A stretch of DNA of 64,000 bases from Clostridia bacterium (GTDB lineage Bacteria > Bacillota_A > Clostridia > Christensenellales > Aristaeellaceae), in assembly GCA_017399225.1 (NCBI GenBank), contig JAFQEB010000116.1, positions 1 through 64,000 on the forward strand, read 5' to 3'. Every line of letters starts with the position of its first letter. Position 1 is the first letter of the stretch. Below, piece after piece: positions 16,630-25,900 of this stretch. Position numbers and translations under genes: made by a program. The notes below the pieces were generated by a model, which made no database searches, had not been told where the DNA came from, and saw only the letters and a list, made by a program, of their open reading frames with translations.

Positions 16630-18314
16630 AGCCATATCTGCGGCGCATCAGCCTGCAGATGTGCATCAAGATCAGCGGTACGGTGATCGAGCTGTTCCTG
16701 CCCGCGATGCTGTCGGTCATCATCGACGACTTTGCAAAAAACGAAAATACCACGGGAGTCTGGCTGATGGGTGCGGCTATGATCGTCTGCGCCTTTTTGG
16801 CGTGGCTGGGCAACTGCGTGGCGAACCGGATGTCCACCAACATTTCCCGGGAGGTGACACGCAGCCTGCGGCGGGATCTGTTCCAGCGCATCACGGCGCT
16901 GTCCGCCGCCCAGCAGGACCGGCTGACCGACGCCTCCCTTGTGTCCCGCCTGACCACGGATACCTATAACGTCCATAACATGATCGACCGTATGCAGCGC
17001 CTGGGCGTCCGCGCGCCGATGCTGCTGGTGGGCGGCATCATCGTTTCGCTGATCACCGAACCGGTACTGACGCTGGTGCTGATCGCCACCCTGCCGCTGC
17101 TTGCAGTGACGGTCATGTGGTCATCCAAAAAGGGCGTTCCACTCTTCACCCGCGTGCAGGAAGGACAGGATCGTCTCGTGCGCAAGGTGCAGGAGAATAT
17201 GTCCGGCGCAAGGGTCATCAGGGCGCTTTCCCGCACGAAATGGGAGCAGGACGATTTCGGCGAGGTGAACGACGATCTGGCGGCCCGCCAGCGCACTGCC
17301 GACCTCACCATGGCCGTGGTCTCCCCCATCACCTCCTTTATCCTCAACGCGAGCCTTGCCTTTGTGGTGCTGGTAGGCGCCTACCGCGTCGCCAGCAACG
17401 CCATCGGCCCCGGCACGATCATTTCCTTCCTTTCCTTTGTGACCATCATCCTCAACGCGCTGCTGATGGTGACGCGTATTTTCGTGATGTACTCGAAGGG
17501 CTCCGCCAGCGCCAAGCGCCTGGAGGAGGTGTTCAACATGCCGGCTGATCTGGTACATTCCGACGCTGAGGCCGTGCAGGACGATGCGCATATCGTCTTT
17601 GATCACGTCAGCTTTTCCTATAATAAAAACTACAATAACATCTCCGACCTGACCTTCCAAGTGGGATACGGGCAGACCCTGGGCGTGATCGGCCCGACGG
17701 GCAGCGGCAAGTCGACGCTGCTGGCCCTTCTGATGCGCCAGTACGACGCGGACGAGGGCGAGATCCGTATCGGCGGACGGCCCATTGCCTCCCTCAGCCC
17801 CGAGGAGCTGCACGACCGCCTCGGCGTGGTGTTCCAGTACGACTTCCTGATGGCGGACACCATCCGCGAGAACATCCGCTTCGGGCGCGATATCGATGAT
17901 GAGAGCATCTGCGAGTCCATCGAGACCGCACAGGCTGCCTTCATCCATCAGAAAGAGGACGGTCTTGACCACGAGCTGAACGTCAGAGGACGCAACCTCT
18001 CCGGCGGTCAGCAGCAGCGCGTGCTCATCAGCCGCGCGCTGGCAGGTGATCCCCGCATCCTGCTGCTGGACGACTGCTCCTCGGCGCTGGACTTCCGCAC
18101 CGACCGGGAGCTGCGCCATGCGCTGCGGGAACGCCATGGCCTCGCCACCACCGTCATCGTGGCCCAGCGCGTTTCCGCCGTTATGGCCGCCGACCTGATC
18201 CTGGTGATGGACAAGGGCCGCATCATCGGCCATGGTACCCACGACGAGCTCGTCAGCAGCTGCCCGATGTACCGGGATCTCTGCACCCTTCAGCTGGGAG
18301 GTGACGCTGCATGA
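16605..18314 (+). CDS. ABC exporter, fused membrane + ATPase subunit (degenerate site)
   Basis: A 569-residue half-transporter: membrane domain with six helices (about 1-310), then an ATPase domain with Walker A GPTGSGKST (363-371) and signature LSGGQ (465-469). The catalytic Glu after Walker B is Asp (LLLDD, Asp490) and the H-loop His is Gln (VAQR, Gln521), so its own ATP site should be non-catalytic. Together with the next gene it forms a heterodimeric exporter of the BmrCD/LmrCD kind. The start is TTG, preceded by GGGAGG and lying inside the end of marR. Confidence 0.93.
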   Translation: MRTVGRYLKPYLRRISLQMCIKISGTVIELFLPAMLSVIIDDFAKNENTTGVWLMGAAMIVCAFLAWLGNCVANRMSTNISREVTRSLRRDLFQRITALSAAQQDRLTDASLVSRLTTDTYNVHNMIDRMQRLGVRAPMLLVGGIIVSLITEPVLTLVLIATLPLLAVTVMWSSKKGVPLFTRVQEGQDRLVRKVQENMSGARVIRALSRTKWEQDDFGEVNDDLAARQRTADLTMAVVSPITSFILNASLAFVVLVGAYRVASNAIGPGTIISFLSFVTIILNALLMVTRIFVMYSKGSASAKRLEEVFNMPADLVHSDAEAVQDDAHIVFDHVSFSYNKNYNNISDLTFQVGYGQTLGVIGPTGSGKSTLLALLMRQYDADEGEIRIGGRPIASLSPEELHDRLGVVFQYDFLMADTIRENIRFGRDIDDESICESIETAQAAFIHQKEDGLDHELNVRGRNLSGGQQQRVLISRALAGDPRILLLDDCSSALDFRTDRELRHALRERHGLATTVIVAQRVSAVMAADLILVMDKGRIIGHGTHDELVSSCPMYRDLCTLQLGGDAA

Positions 18315-20104
18315 ACCGCGGACGCGGCGCAGGGCGCGGCCCTGCCTTTGCAAAGCCCAAGGAAAAGACCAGCGTCATTCTCCTGAAGCTGTGGCGGTAT
18401 CTGGCCCGATACCAGTGGATCATCGTCATCGCCGCGGTGCTGTCCATCCTGGGTAACGCGCTGGGGCTCCTTTCTCCCCGGCTCTCCGGTGCGGCCATCA
18501 ACGCCATCGAGCTGGAAACAGGCGTGGACTTCCCGGTCGTCATCCGCTATGTGGTGCTGATGATCGTAGTCGCCGCAGTTTCTTCCCTCATTTCCTGGGC
18601 GCTCTCCGCCATGATGATCCGGCTCTCCCGGAACGTGGTCAGCAAGATGCGCAAGGATCTCTTCGACCACCTGACCACCCTGCCCATCTCCTTCTTTGAC
18701 ACCCATCAAACCGGCGACGTGCTGTCCATCCTCTCCTACGACGTGGACACAGTGGGCGCGACGCTTTCCACTGATCTGACGCAGATCATCTCCAGCCTGG
18801 TGACCGTGGTGGGCTCCTTCATCATGATGGTGTCCATTGCCCCGGAGCTGCTGCTGGTTTTCGCCGTGACCATTCCCTGCTCCATCGCCATCACCCGCTG
18901 GCGCGCGCGGATCGTGCGGCCCCTGTTCTCCAGACGCAGCCGGATGCTCGGCGCAATGAACGGCTACAGCGAAGAGGCGGTTTCCGGCCTCAAGACCATC
19001 CGCGCCTACCACCAGGAGGATGAATTCAACACCCGCTTCCGCACCCACAACGACAACGCCGTCCATGCCACCTGGCACGCGGATCACACCGCCGCCGTCA
19101 CGGGCCCCACGGTCAACCTGATCAACAATCTCTCCCTGGCCGCAGTCAGCGTCTTCGGCGCGCTGATGTACATGGCGGACAAGATCCGCCTGGGCGACGT
19201 CAGCTCCTTTGTGCTGTACTCGCGCAAGTTTTCCGGCCCGATCAACGAGTTTGCGAACATCCTGGCGGAGATCCAGTCGTCCCTGGCGGCGGCGGAGCGG
19301 GTGCTCGGCCTGCTGGTCCTCAGCCCGGAACCGGCAGACGCTCCCGACGCACTGCCCGTCAGCGACTGCAAGGGCCGTATCGAGTTCCGGGACGTGTCCT
19401 TCGGGTACGAGGAGGGCAAAACCGTCCTGCATGACATCAACTACACCGCCGAGCCCGGCAAGGTGATGGCCATCGTCGGCGAAACCGGCTGCGGCAAGAC
19501 GACGATGATCAACCTGCTCATGCGCTTCTACGACGTGACGGAGGGCGCGATCCTGCTGGACGGCGTGGATATCCGCAAGCTCAGGCGCGACGACCTGAGA
19601 CGGCAGTTCACCATGGTTTTGCAGGACACCTGGCTCTTTGACGGCACGGTGTTTGAGAACATCGCCTACGGCCGCGACGGCGTGACCCGCGAGGAGGTCG
19701 AACGCGCCGCAAAGGCCGCCCACATCCACGAGATGATACAGTCGTTGCCGCAGGGGTACGACACCGTCGTCACCGGCAGCGGCAACAGCATCTCAAAGGG
19801 GCAGAAGCAGCTGCTGACCATCGCCCGCGCGATGCTGATCGACTCCTCGATGCTGATCCTGGACGAGGCCACCTCCAACGTCGACACCCAGACCGAGCGG
19901 GCCATCCAGGACGCAATGCTCCAGCTGATGCACGGCCGCACCTGCTTCGTGATCGCCCACCGGCTGAGTACCATTACGGGGGCGGACTGCATCCTCGTCA
20001 TGGACAAGGGGCGGATCGTCGAGAGCGGCACGCATCAGGAGCTGCTGGAGCGGAAGGGCATGTATTATGAATTGTATCATGCGCAGTTTGACAGGGTGCA
20101 GTGA
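18311..20104 (+). CDS. ABC exporter, fused membrane + ATPase subunit (catalytic)
   Basis: A 597-residue half-transporter. Walker A GETGCGKTT, Walker B with catalytic Glu (MLILDEATS) and H-loop His (VIAHRLST) are intact, whereas the signature reads SKGQ instead of SGGQ. This is the complementary pattern to its partner: the pair makes one good ATP site and one degenerate site. The start overlaps the preceding stop by four bases. Probable drug, peptide or lipid exporter; the substrate cannot be read from sequence. Confidence 0.93.
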   Translation: MNRGRGAGRGPAFAKPKEKTSVILLKLWRYLARYQWIIVIAAVLSILGNALGLLSPRLSGAAINAIELETGVDFPVVIRYVVLMIVVAAVSSLISWALSAMMIRLSRNVVSKMRKDLFDHLTTLPISFFDTHQTGDVLSILSYDVDTVGATLSTDLTQIISSLVTVVGSFIMMVSIAPELLLVFAVTIPCSIAITRWRARIVRPLFSRRSRMLGAMNGYSEEAVSGLKTIRAYHQEDEFNTRFRTHNDNAVHATWHADHTAAVTGPTVNLINNLSLAAVSVFGALMYMADKIRLGDVSSFVLYSRKFSGPINEFANILAEIQSSLAAAERVLGLLVLSPEPADAPDALPVSDCKGRIEFRDVSFGYEEGKTVLHDINYTAEPGKVMAIVGETGCGKTTMINLLMRFYDVTEGAILLDGVDIRKLRRDDLRRQFTMVLQDTWLFDGTVFENIAYGRDGVTREEVERAAKAAHIHEMIQSLPQGYDTVVTGSGNSISKGQKQLLTIARAMLIDSSMLILDEATSNVDTQTERAIQDAMLQLMHGRTCFVIAHRLSTITGADCILVMDKGRIVESGTHQELLERKGMYYELYHAQFDRVQ

Positions 20105-20106
20105 CG

Positions 20107-20179
20107 TGCCGCGGGCGACCACTGGTCGCCCCTACGACGCACGGCGGACATCTTCCGTAGGAGCGAGCATTGCTCGCCC
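20107..20179. repeat. Two small palindromes of a dispersed repeat family
   Basis: GGGCGACC-ACT-GGTCGCCC (20113-20131) followed by a related hairpin GCGAGC-ATT-GCTCGC (20163-20177), joined by a short spacer. The first palindrome recurs with one changed loop base at 49958-49976, each time followed by CTAC. Intergenic mobile-repeat remnants are the likely nature. Confidence 0.7.
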
Positions 20180-20204
20180 CCCACAGCAACACAGGAGTGA
20201 TCCC

Positions 20205-20747
20205 ATGCCAAAGAACGACAACCCTCATGCTCTGCGGCTGGCAGAGGCCCTTCGCGGGCACGTCAGTGATGAGGCCGCACAGGCCTTTGCTGATGCGCAC
20301 CCGCTTGCAAAATCCGCCGACGTAGGGAAAAAGTACCGCTGGGCCTGCGAAATCTGCGATGCGCTTTCTACGCAGTTGGACGAAGACACAGCAGCCACCG
20401 TCCGCAGAGACTGCCGCTGCAATGACGGCCGTTCCATGGCGCAGCAGATCGCCGGGTGCATCCGCAGGGCCGGGAGCCTTGCGGGCGGGTGCGCGCTGTT
20501 CACGCAGGAAAACCCGTACGCCTTCCTGGAATACGTCAGCGAGCGGGAGCTGATCTTCGGCTACCACGCCTGCGTGTGCAGCTGCGTCAAGCGGGCGGAG
20601 GGCCCCGTGCCGCTTATGTGGTGCGAGTGCTCCTGCGGGTACGCGCTGGCGATGTTCCGGCAAGTGCTGGGCGAGGCCGTGCAGGTGGATTTGGTGGGCA
20701 GCGTCAGGGCAGGCAACCCGCGATGTGAAATGCGGGTGCGGTGGTGA
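20205..20747 (+). CDS. Cys-rich protein of unknown function (DUF6144-like)
   Basis: A 180-residue soluble protein with about eleven cysteines, including CxxC and CxCxC groups (ACEIC, DCRCND, HACVCSC, MWCECSCGY). Its end (VGSVRAGNPRCEMRVRW) resembles the C-terminus of V4R/vinyl-reductase-like small-molecule domains, in which a Gly..Cys..hydrophobic strand closes the fold; I recall similar uncharacterised proteins labelled DUF6144. The cysteines suggest metal or Fe-S binding. The ATG at 20205 follows AGGAGTG. It is separated from the ABC operon by repeats. Confidence 0.7.
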   Translation: MPKNDNPHALRLAEALRGHVSDEAAQAFADAHPLAKSADVGKKYRWACEICDALSTQLDEDTAATVRRDCRCNDGRSMAQQIAGCIRRAGSLAGGCALFTQENPYAFLEYVSERELIFGYHACVCSCVKRAEGPVPLMWCECSCGYALAMFRQVLGEAVQVDLVGSVRAGNPRCEMRVRW

Positions 20748-20756
20748 CTCGTGAGA

Positions 20757-20934
20757 ACCCTCTCAGTCACCTGCGGTGACAGCTCCCCCAAAGGGGGAGC
20801 CTTTTGGTTACTGGGACTCCCCCACTCCGTCTACCACGTCCCGGCGCACGTAAATGGGTCGAAGACCCTGCGACGGGACTCCTCAACAAGGCATCGCCCC
20901 GCGGCAGCGGCAAAAAGGGACGAAGTCCCCCCCC
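20757..20934. repeat. Cluster of hairpins, dispersed repeat
   Basis: A non-coding stretch of successive short hairpins: GTCACC-TGC-GGTGAC (20770-20784), GCTCCCCC-AAA-GGGGGAGC, GGGTC-GAA-GACCC and GGGAC-GAA-GTCCC. The first two form the two-hairpin pattern also seen at 50002-50060, 50105-50155 and 46615-46660. It ends against the promoter at 20935. Confidence 0.65.
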
Positions 20935-20963
20935 TTGACAAATGAACGGTTTTCCACTATATT
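20935..20963 (+). promoter_or_regulatory. Promoter of the ACT-DUF711 operon
   Basis: -35 TTGACA (20935-20940), 17-bp spacer, -10 TATATT (20958-20963). Confidence 0.75.
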
Positions 20964-21024
20964 ATGAAGCTGGTATGGTATGGCCATGCCGGCTTCTTTG
21001 TGTTATCAGAAGGAGGAGAAATAT

Positions 21025-21297
21025 ATGACCAAGGCGCTTGTTTCCGTTACCGGCCAGGATACTACCGGCATTATCGCGGCTGTCGCGACCAAGCTGGCCG
21101 ATCTGAACGTCAACATCCTGGAGATTTCCCAGACCATCCTGTCCGGCTGCTTCACCATGATGATGGTGGTCGACCTGGACGGCGCGGGCATGGAATACGC
21201 GGCCATCGACGAGGCCTTCGACCCCATCCGCAAGGAGAAGAACCTGCACATCCACATGCAGCGCATGGATATCTTCGACGCCATGCACCGCATTTAA
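21025..21297 (+). CDS. ACT-domain protein (UPF0237)
   Basis: A 90-residue protein consisting of one ACT domain (VTGQDTTGIIAAVATKLADLNVNILEI), a fold that normally senses small ligands such as amino acids. The ATG at 21025 follows AAGGAGGAG. The gene ends 12 bp before the DUF711 gene, an arrangement conserved in many Firmicutes and archaea. The ligand is unknown. Confidence 0.92.
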   Translation: MTKALVSVTGQDTTGIIAAVATKLADLNVNILEISQTILSGCFTMMMVVDLDGAGMEYAAIDEAFDPIRKEKNLHIHMQRMDIFDAMHRI

Positions 21298-21309
21298 GGA
21301 GGTGTCCCC

Positions 21310-22656
21310 ATGATTGAAACGGGCGAAATCCTCCAAACGATGCAGATGATCCAGGAGCAGAACTTCGACATCCGCACGATCACCCTGGGCATCAATCTGC
21401 TGGACTGCTCCCACCCCGTGGCCGAGGCCTGTGCGGCCCGCGTGTACGACAAGATCTGCATGACCGCCAAGGATCTGGTCAAGACCGGCGAGGCCATCGA
21501 GCGTGAGCTGGGCATCCCGATCGTCAACAAGCGCATCTCCGTGACCCCCGTGAGCCTCATCTGCCAGGGCGACCCCCGGCCCATTGCGAAGGCCCTCGAT
21601 AAGGCCGCGAAGGAGATGGGCGTCAACTTCCTGGGCGGCTACTCGGCGCTGATGCAGAAGGGCGCCACCAAGGCCGACGAGCGCCTGGTGGAGTCCATCC
21701 CCGAGGTGCTGGCGACCACCGAGCGCCTGTGCTCCTCCGTCAACGTGGGCAGCACCCGCGCCGGCATCAACATGAACGCCGTGCGCCAGATGGGTCAGAT
21801 TATCAGGAAGACCGCCGAGCTCACCGCTGACAACGACAGCCTGGGCTGCGCGAAGCTGGTGGTGTTCTGCAACGCTGTGGAAGATAACCCCTTCATGGCC
21901 GGCGCGTTCTGCGGCGTGGGCGAGCCTGAGTGCGCCATCAACGTGGGCGTTTCCGGCCCCGGCGTGGTCAAGACCGCGCTGGAGAAGGTCAAGGGCCAGC
22001 CCTTTGACGTAGTCGCCGAGACCATCAAGCGCACCGCCTTCAAGATCACCCGCGTGGGCCAGCTGGTCGCCCGCGAGGCCAGCCAGCGGCTGAACATCCC
22101 CTTCGGCATCGTCGACCTGTCCCTGGCGCCCACCCCGGCGCGCGGCGACTCCGTGGCCCATGTGCTGACGGAGATGGGCCTGGAAATGGCCGGCGCTCCC
22201 GGCACCACCGCGGCCCTGGCGCTGCTCAACGACGCCGTCAAGAAGGGCGGCGTGATGGCGTCCAACCATGTGGGCGGTTTGTCCGGCGCTTTCATCCCCG
22301 TGTCCGAGGACATCGGCATGATCGAGGCGGCGGCCGCCGGTCAGCTGACCCTTGAAAAGCTGGAGGCCATGACCTGCGTGTGCTCCGTGGGCCTGGACAT
22401 GATCGCCATCCCCGGCGACACCACTGCCGAGACCATCTCCGGCATCATCGCCGACGAAGCCGCCATCGGCATGGTGAACTCGAAGACCACCGCCGTGCGC
22501 GTGATCCCCGCCATCGGCAAGCAGGCCGGCGACACGGTCGAGTTCGGCGGCCTGCTGGGCTTCGCCCCCGTGATGCCCGTCAACCAGTGCAACAACGCTG
22601 AGTTCATCGCCCGCGGCGGCAGAATTCCCGCACCGCTGCAGAGCCTCAAAAATTAA
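21310..22656 (+). CDS. PFL family protein (UPF0210/DUF711)
   Basis: A 448-residue cytoplasmic protein of the DUF711 family, structurally related to glycyl-radical/pyruvate formate-lyase folds but without a proven reaction. Typical blocks include [13 protein letters not shown] near the start, [12 protein letters not shown], and the Gly-rich [14 protein letters not shown]. Length is normal. It follows the ACT protein in one operon with AGGAGG before the ATG. Its stop codon lies within the first bases of the AT-rich hairpin element. Confidence 0.93.
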   Translation: MIETGEILQTMQMIQEQNFDIRTITLGINLLDCSHPVAEACAARVYDKICMTAKDLVKTGEAIERELGIPIVNKRISVTPVSLICQGDPRPIAKALDKAAKEMGVNFLGGYSALMQKGATKADERLVESIPEVLATTERLCSSVNVGSTRAGINMNAVRQMGQIIRKTAELTADNDSLGCAKLVVFCNAVEDNPFMAGAFCGVGEPECAINVGVSGPGVVKTALEKVKGQPFDVVAETIKRTAFKITRVGQLVAREASQRLNIPFGIVDLSLAPTPARGDSVAHVLTEMGLEMAGAPGTTAALALLNDAVKKGGVMASNHVGGLSGAFIPVSEDIGMIEAAAAGQLTLEKLEAMTCVCSVGLDMIAIPGDTTAETISGIIADEAAIGMVNSKTTAVRVIPAIGKQAGDTVEFGGLLGFAPVMPVNQCNNAEFIARGGRIPAPLQSLKN

Positions 22657-22765
22657 TTCTTAATTCGTAATTCTTAATTCTTAATTGGAAATGCAGAACG
22701 GTTGCTGCGCGCACCAGTCGTACCAGTAACTGAATTACGCATTAAGAATTTAGCATTAAGAATTT
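22651..22765. repeat. AT-rich hairpin element, left of obg
   Basis: Left arm 22651-22687 is built of repeated TTAATTC units; right arm 22731-22765 carries the inverse (CATTAAGAATT twice). The centre (about 43 bp) is GC-richer. It starts over the DUF711 stop codon. A similar element follows obg at 24057. Both stand out from the GC-rich surroundings. Confidence 0.75.
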
Positions 22766-22784
22766 CTGATTCCGGAGGAATCCC

Positions 22785-24059
22785 ATGTCTAACTTCGTTG
22801 ACCACGTCAAGATCACCTGCAAGGCCGGCAACGGCGGCAACGGTAGCCTGAGCTTCCACCGCGAGAAGTTCGTGCAGGCCGGCGGCCCCGATGGCGGCGA
22901 CGGCGGCAAGGGCGGCGACATCGTCTTCTTCGCCGACCCCAATATGCACACGCTGCTGGATTTCCGCTTCAACCGCAAGTTCACCGCCGAGAGCGGCACG
23001 GACGGCTCCGCCAACCGCTGCACCGGCAAAAATGGCGAGGACCTCGTCATCAAGGTGCCCGTCGGCACCGTCATCCGCGAGGAGGAGACCGGCGCGGTGG
23101 TGGCCGATATGGATACGCCCAGCGAGTACCGCATCATCCTCAAGGGCGGCAAGGGCGGCTGGGGCAACCAGCACTTCGCCACCCCCACCCGCCAGGCCCC
23201 GAACTTCGCCAAGCCCGGCATGAAGACCGAGATCCACACCTTCCTGCTGGAGCTGAAAACCATCGCGGACGTGGGCCTGGTCGGCTACCCCAACGTGGGC
23301 AAGTCCACCATTCTGAGCGTGGTCACCGCCGCGCGGCCGAAGATCGGCAACTACCACTTCACGACCCTCACGCCCAACCTGGGCATCGTGCGCCGCCACG
23401 GCAAGGACATCGTGCTGGCGGACATCCCCGGCCTCATCGAGGGTGCGGCGGAGGGCGCCGGCCTGGGCCATGACTTCCTGCGGCATGTAGAGCGCACCCG
23501 CCTGCTGTTCCACGTGATCGACGTGGCCGGCTCCGAGGGCCGCCTGCCCACCGAGGACTTCGACCAGATCTGCCACGAGCTGGCCAATTACGGCGAGCTG
23601 GCGGAACGCCCGCAAATCATCGTCTGCAACAAGGCCGACCTGCCCGACGCCGAGGAGGGCGTGAACATGCTGCGCGCTCACCTGGAGGAAAAGGGCCTCG
23701 ATTACCCGCTGTTCGTGGTCTCCGCCGCGACGCACCAGGGCTTCGACGCGCTGCTGGACAAGGCCGCCGAGATGCTGGAGGAACTGCCGCCCATCGTGCA
23801 CTTCGTCGAGGAGGTCACCTTTGAGGACAAGCTCAAGCCCGGCGAGTTCGAGGTCATCCGCGACGGCGCTGTGTACGAGGTCGCCGGCACCAGCATGGAT
23901 CGCCTGATCGACTCCGTCAACTTCGACGACGACGAGTCTATCGCCTGGTTCCACCGGACCCTGCGCCGCTGGGGCGTCATCGACGCGCTGCGGGCAAAGG
24001 GCGCTAAGGAGGGCGACACCGTCAGGCTGGGCGACATGGAGTTTGACTTTGTGGAATAA
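22785..24059 (+). CDS. obg: GTPase Obg/CgtA
   Basis: An essential GTPase that binds the 50S ribosomal subunit and links ribosome assembly to stress and, in Bacillus, sporulation. 424 residues: Gly-rich Obg fold (about 1-160), G domain with G1 GYPNVGKST (about 165-173), G3 DIPGL and G4 NKAD, and a C-terminal OCT domain (about 345-424). GGAGG precedes the ATG. The gene is framed by two AT-rich hairpin elements and followed by yhbY, a usual neighbour. Confidence 0.97.
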   Translation: MSNFVDHVKITCKAGNGGNGSLSFHREKFVQAGGPDGGDGGKGGDIVFFADPNMHTLLDFRFNRKFTAESGTDGSANRCTGKNGEDLVIKVPVGTVIREEETGAVVADMDTPSEYRIILKGGKGGWGNQHFATPTRQAPNFAKPGMKTEIHTFLLELKTIADVGLVGYPNVGKSTILSVVTAARPKIGNYHFTTLTPNLGIVRRHGKDIVLADIPGLIEGAAEGAGLGHDFLRHVERTRLLFHVIDVAGSEGRLPTEDFDQICHELANYGELAERPQIIVCNKADLPDAEEGVNMLRAHLEEKGLDYPLFVVSAATHQGFDALLDKAAEMLEELPPIVHFVEEVTFEDKLKPGEFEVIRDGAVYEVAGTSMDRLIDSVNFDDDESIAWFHRTLRRWGVIDALRAKGAKEGDTVRLGDMEFDFVE

Positions 24060-24166
24060 TTCTTAATGCTTAATTCTTAATGCTTAATTGAGTTACTTCG
24101 ACATCCCTGCCTGAACAACATGATCAATTCCTAATTAAGAATTAAGAATTAAGAATTAGGAATTGA
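24057..24166. repeat. AT-rich hairpin element, right of obg
   Basis: Left arm 24057-24092 of TTAATGC/TTAATTC units and right arm 24131-24164 of AATTAAG units in inverse order, with a GC-richer centre. It begins at the obg stop codon, mirroring the element at 22651. Confidence 0.75.
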
Positions 24167-24186
24167 TTCGACGATAAGGAGAATCA

Positions 24187-24480
24187 ATGACCATGACCAG
24201 CAAGCAACGTGCTTACCTTCGTTCCATGGCCAATACCATGGAGACCATTCTGTACGTCGGGAAGGACGGCATCGTTCCCGGCACGATCAAGCAGGCCAGC
24301 GATGCGCTGGAGGCCCGCGAGATCATCAAGTGCGCCATCCAGCAGAACAGCCCCATCTCCGCCCGTGAGGCACTCAACGAGATGTGCGCTCAGCTGGGCG
24401 CTGAACCCGTGCAGTGCATCGGCCGCCGTTTCGTGATGTACCGCCCCAGCAAGGAAAATCCCCGCATCGTGCTGGAATAA
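24187..24480 (+). CDS. yhbY: YhbY-family RNA-binding protein (CRM domain)
   Basis: A 97-residue CRM-domain protein that associates with pre-50S ribosomal particles in the family. It has the typical start LTSKQRAYLR-type (here MTSKQRAYLRSMAN) and the GKDG loop of the KH-like fold. Located after obg, as in many Firmicutes, and followed by a strong terminator. Confidence 0.93.
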   Translation: MTMTSKQRAYLRSMANTMETILYVGKDGIVPGTIKQASDALEAREIIKCAIQQNSPISAREALNEMCAQLGAEPVQCIGRRFVMYRPSKENPRIVLE

Positions 24481-24487
24481 GCGCATG

Positions 24488-24525
24488 AAACCCCGTCAGG
24501 ACTTGCATCCTGGCGGGGTTTGTGT
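24488..24525 (+). terminator. Terminator after yhbY
   Basis: Long stem AAACCCCGTCAGGA / TCCTGGCGGGGTTT (24488-24501, 24508-24521) with a GU pair, followed by TGTGTT. Confidence 0.85.
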
Positions 24526-24563
24526 TATCATGGAGCATCTTTTTTTCGAAAGCAGGTGATTCC

Positions 24564-25100
24564 GTGCACGCTTTTGTCCTCGAAACCGACCGCCTGATCC
24601 TCCGTCCCCTGACTGTTGACGATGCGGAGGGCGAGTTCGTATGGCTCTCCGATCCGGAAGTCAACCGTTTCATGCCCTATAACCTGTACACCAGCGTGGA
24701 GCAGGCCCGCGAGTGGCTGCGTACCGTGGAGCAGTGCACGGAGGAATACCATTTCGGCTTCGTCCGCAAGGAGGACGGCGTGCTGGTGGGCGCCGGTTCC
24801 ATCGGGCCCAAGGACGGCCGGCCTTATGCCATCGCAGATGCGTGGGAGTTCGGCTACAACCTCCGCCGGGACTGCTGGAACAAGGGCTATGCCACCGAGG
24901 CCACCCGCGCGATGATCGACTTCGCCCACCGGGAATTCGGCGTGAAGACCTTCTATGCCAACCACGCCGTGGCCAATCCTGCGTCCGGGCGCGTGATGGA
25001 AAAGGTGGGCTGCACCTTCGACCACTACAGCGAGTATTCCACCTTCGACGGCAGCGAAACCTTCCCTGCCAAGGTGTGGGTGCTGCATCTGGAGGACTGA
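24564..25100 (+). CDS. GNAT N-acetyltransferase, RimJ/RimL type
   Basis: A 178-residue acetyltransferase using acetyl-CoA. It has the RimJ/L start LETDRLILRPLTVDDA, a central GSIGPKDG strand, and the CoA-binding region WNKGYATEATRAMIDFA. The acceptor (protein N-terminus, antibiotic or metabolite) is unknown. The start is GTG at 24564 after AGGTGA; the frame opens earlier inside the terminator of yhbY. One base separates it from the next gene. Confidence 0.9.
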   Translation: MHAFVLETDRLILRPLTVDDAEGEFVWLSDPEVNRFMPYNLYTSVEQAREWLRTVEQCTEEYHFGFVRKEDGVLVGAGSIGPKDGRPYAIADAWEFGYNLRRDCWNKGYATEATRAMIDFAHREFGVKTFYANHAVANPASGRVMEKVGCTFDHYSEYSTFDGSETFPAKVWVLHLED

Positions 25101-25101
25101 C

Positions 25102-25590
25102 ATGGCGCGCGTGACGCATCCCTTCCCCCCGGTGGTGGATAAGGACTGCCGTATCCTGATCCTGGGGAGCTTTCCGTCGGTAAAATCCCGGGAGGACGGG
25201 TTCTTCTACGGCCACCCGCAGAACCGGTTCTGGCGGATGCTGGCGGCTGTCTTTGGGGAGGACATTCCTGCGGGTATTCCCGGAAAGAAGGCGCTGCTGC
25301 TGAAGTACCACATTGCCCTTTGGGACGTGATCGCCTCCTGCGACATTGAGGGTTCGTCGGACGCCTCGGTGAAGAACGCCGTGCCGGTGGACATTGAGCT
25401 GGTACTGCGGGCAGCTCCCATCACGCGGGTCATCTGCAACGGCGCGCTGGCCGGGCGGCTGTATGCGCGCTATCTGCAGCCGATAACAGGGATCGGGGCA
25501 GTCGTGCTGCCCTCGACCAGCCCGGCCAATGCGGCGTGGTCACTGGAAAGGCTGACGAATACCTGGCGCGATATGCTGCTTATACCATGA
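25102..25590 (+). CDS. DNA-deoxyinosine glycosylase (UDG superfamily)
   Basis: A 162-residue base-excision repair enzyme of the uracil-DNA glycosylase superfamily, nearest to the family 6 hypoxanthine/deoxyinosine glycosylases. Motif I is LILGSFPSVKSREDGFFYGHPQNRFW, which binds the flipped base, and motif II is LPSTSPANA. Length is typical. Coupled to the GNAT gene with a one-base gap. The exact base preference is inferred from family. Confidence 0.88.
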   Translation: MARVTHPFPPVVDKDCRILILGSFPSVKSREDGFFYGHPQNRFWRMLAAVFGEDIPAGIPGKKALLLKYHIALWDVIASCDIEGSSDASVKNAVPVDIELVLRAAPITRVICNGALAGRLYARYLQPITGIGAVVLPSTSPANAAWSLERLTNTWRDMLLIP

Positions 25591-25627
25591 GTTATGGCCG
25601 GACACATCATGTCCCCGATCCTGCGTG

Positions 25628-25656
25628 TCGAAAAAGTGCTTTAGGCACTTTTTCGA
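25628..25656. terminator. Bidirectional terminator-like hairpin
   Basis: Perfect 12-bp stem TCGAAAAAGTGC / GCACTTTTTCGA with a 5-base loop; each strand carries a T5 run in its 3' arm. It could stop transcription from the glycosylase gene. Confidence 0.6.
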
Positions 25657-25777
25657 GGAATTACACTCCGTCACGGGTCGGGCCTGAAGGCCCTCCCGGC
25701 CGTTCCTACGTGTAGGGTATGTTCTTGGCAAAGCCAAGAACGCCCGCCCCGGCGGCAGAGCCACCGGATACGATTAC

Positions 25778-25806
25778 AGTCAGAGGGCCTGCGGGCCCTC
25801 CGACAC
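25778..25806. repeat. Left copy of the 29-base palindromic repeat
   Basis: Begins AGTCAGAGGGCC, centre TGC, ends GGGCCCTCCGACAC. Identical to 27340-27368. Confidence 0.85.
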
Positions 25807-25900
25807 AGTCCATCAACAAACCTCCAGCCGTCCAGGTTGGAGGTTTAGTGACAGGAAAAAGAGGAGATGAAGTAGAAATAGAAAAGTAAAGCGAGACGAG

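Larger units (their letters stand above)
25591..25900. other. Hairpin-rich spacer left of the IS element
   Basis: No gene seen. It contains hairpins at 25628-25656, 25721-25741 (GTTCTTGGC-AAA-GCCAAGAAC) and 25784-25800, and a weak copy (25575-25600) of the hairpin at 27392 that ends the DNA on the other side of the IS. Confidence 0.6.
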
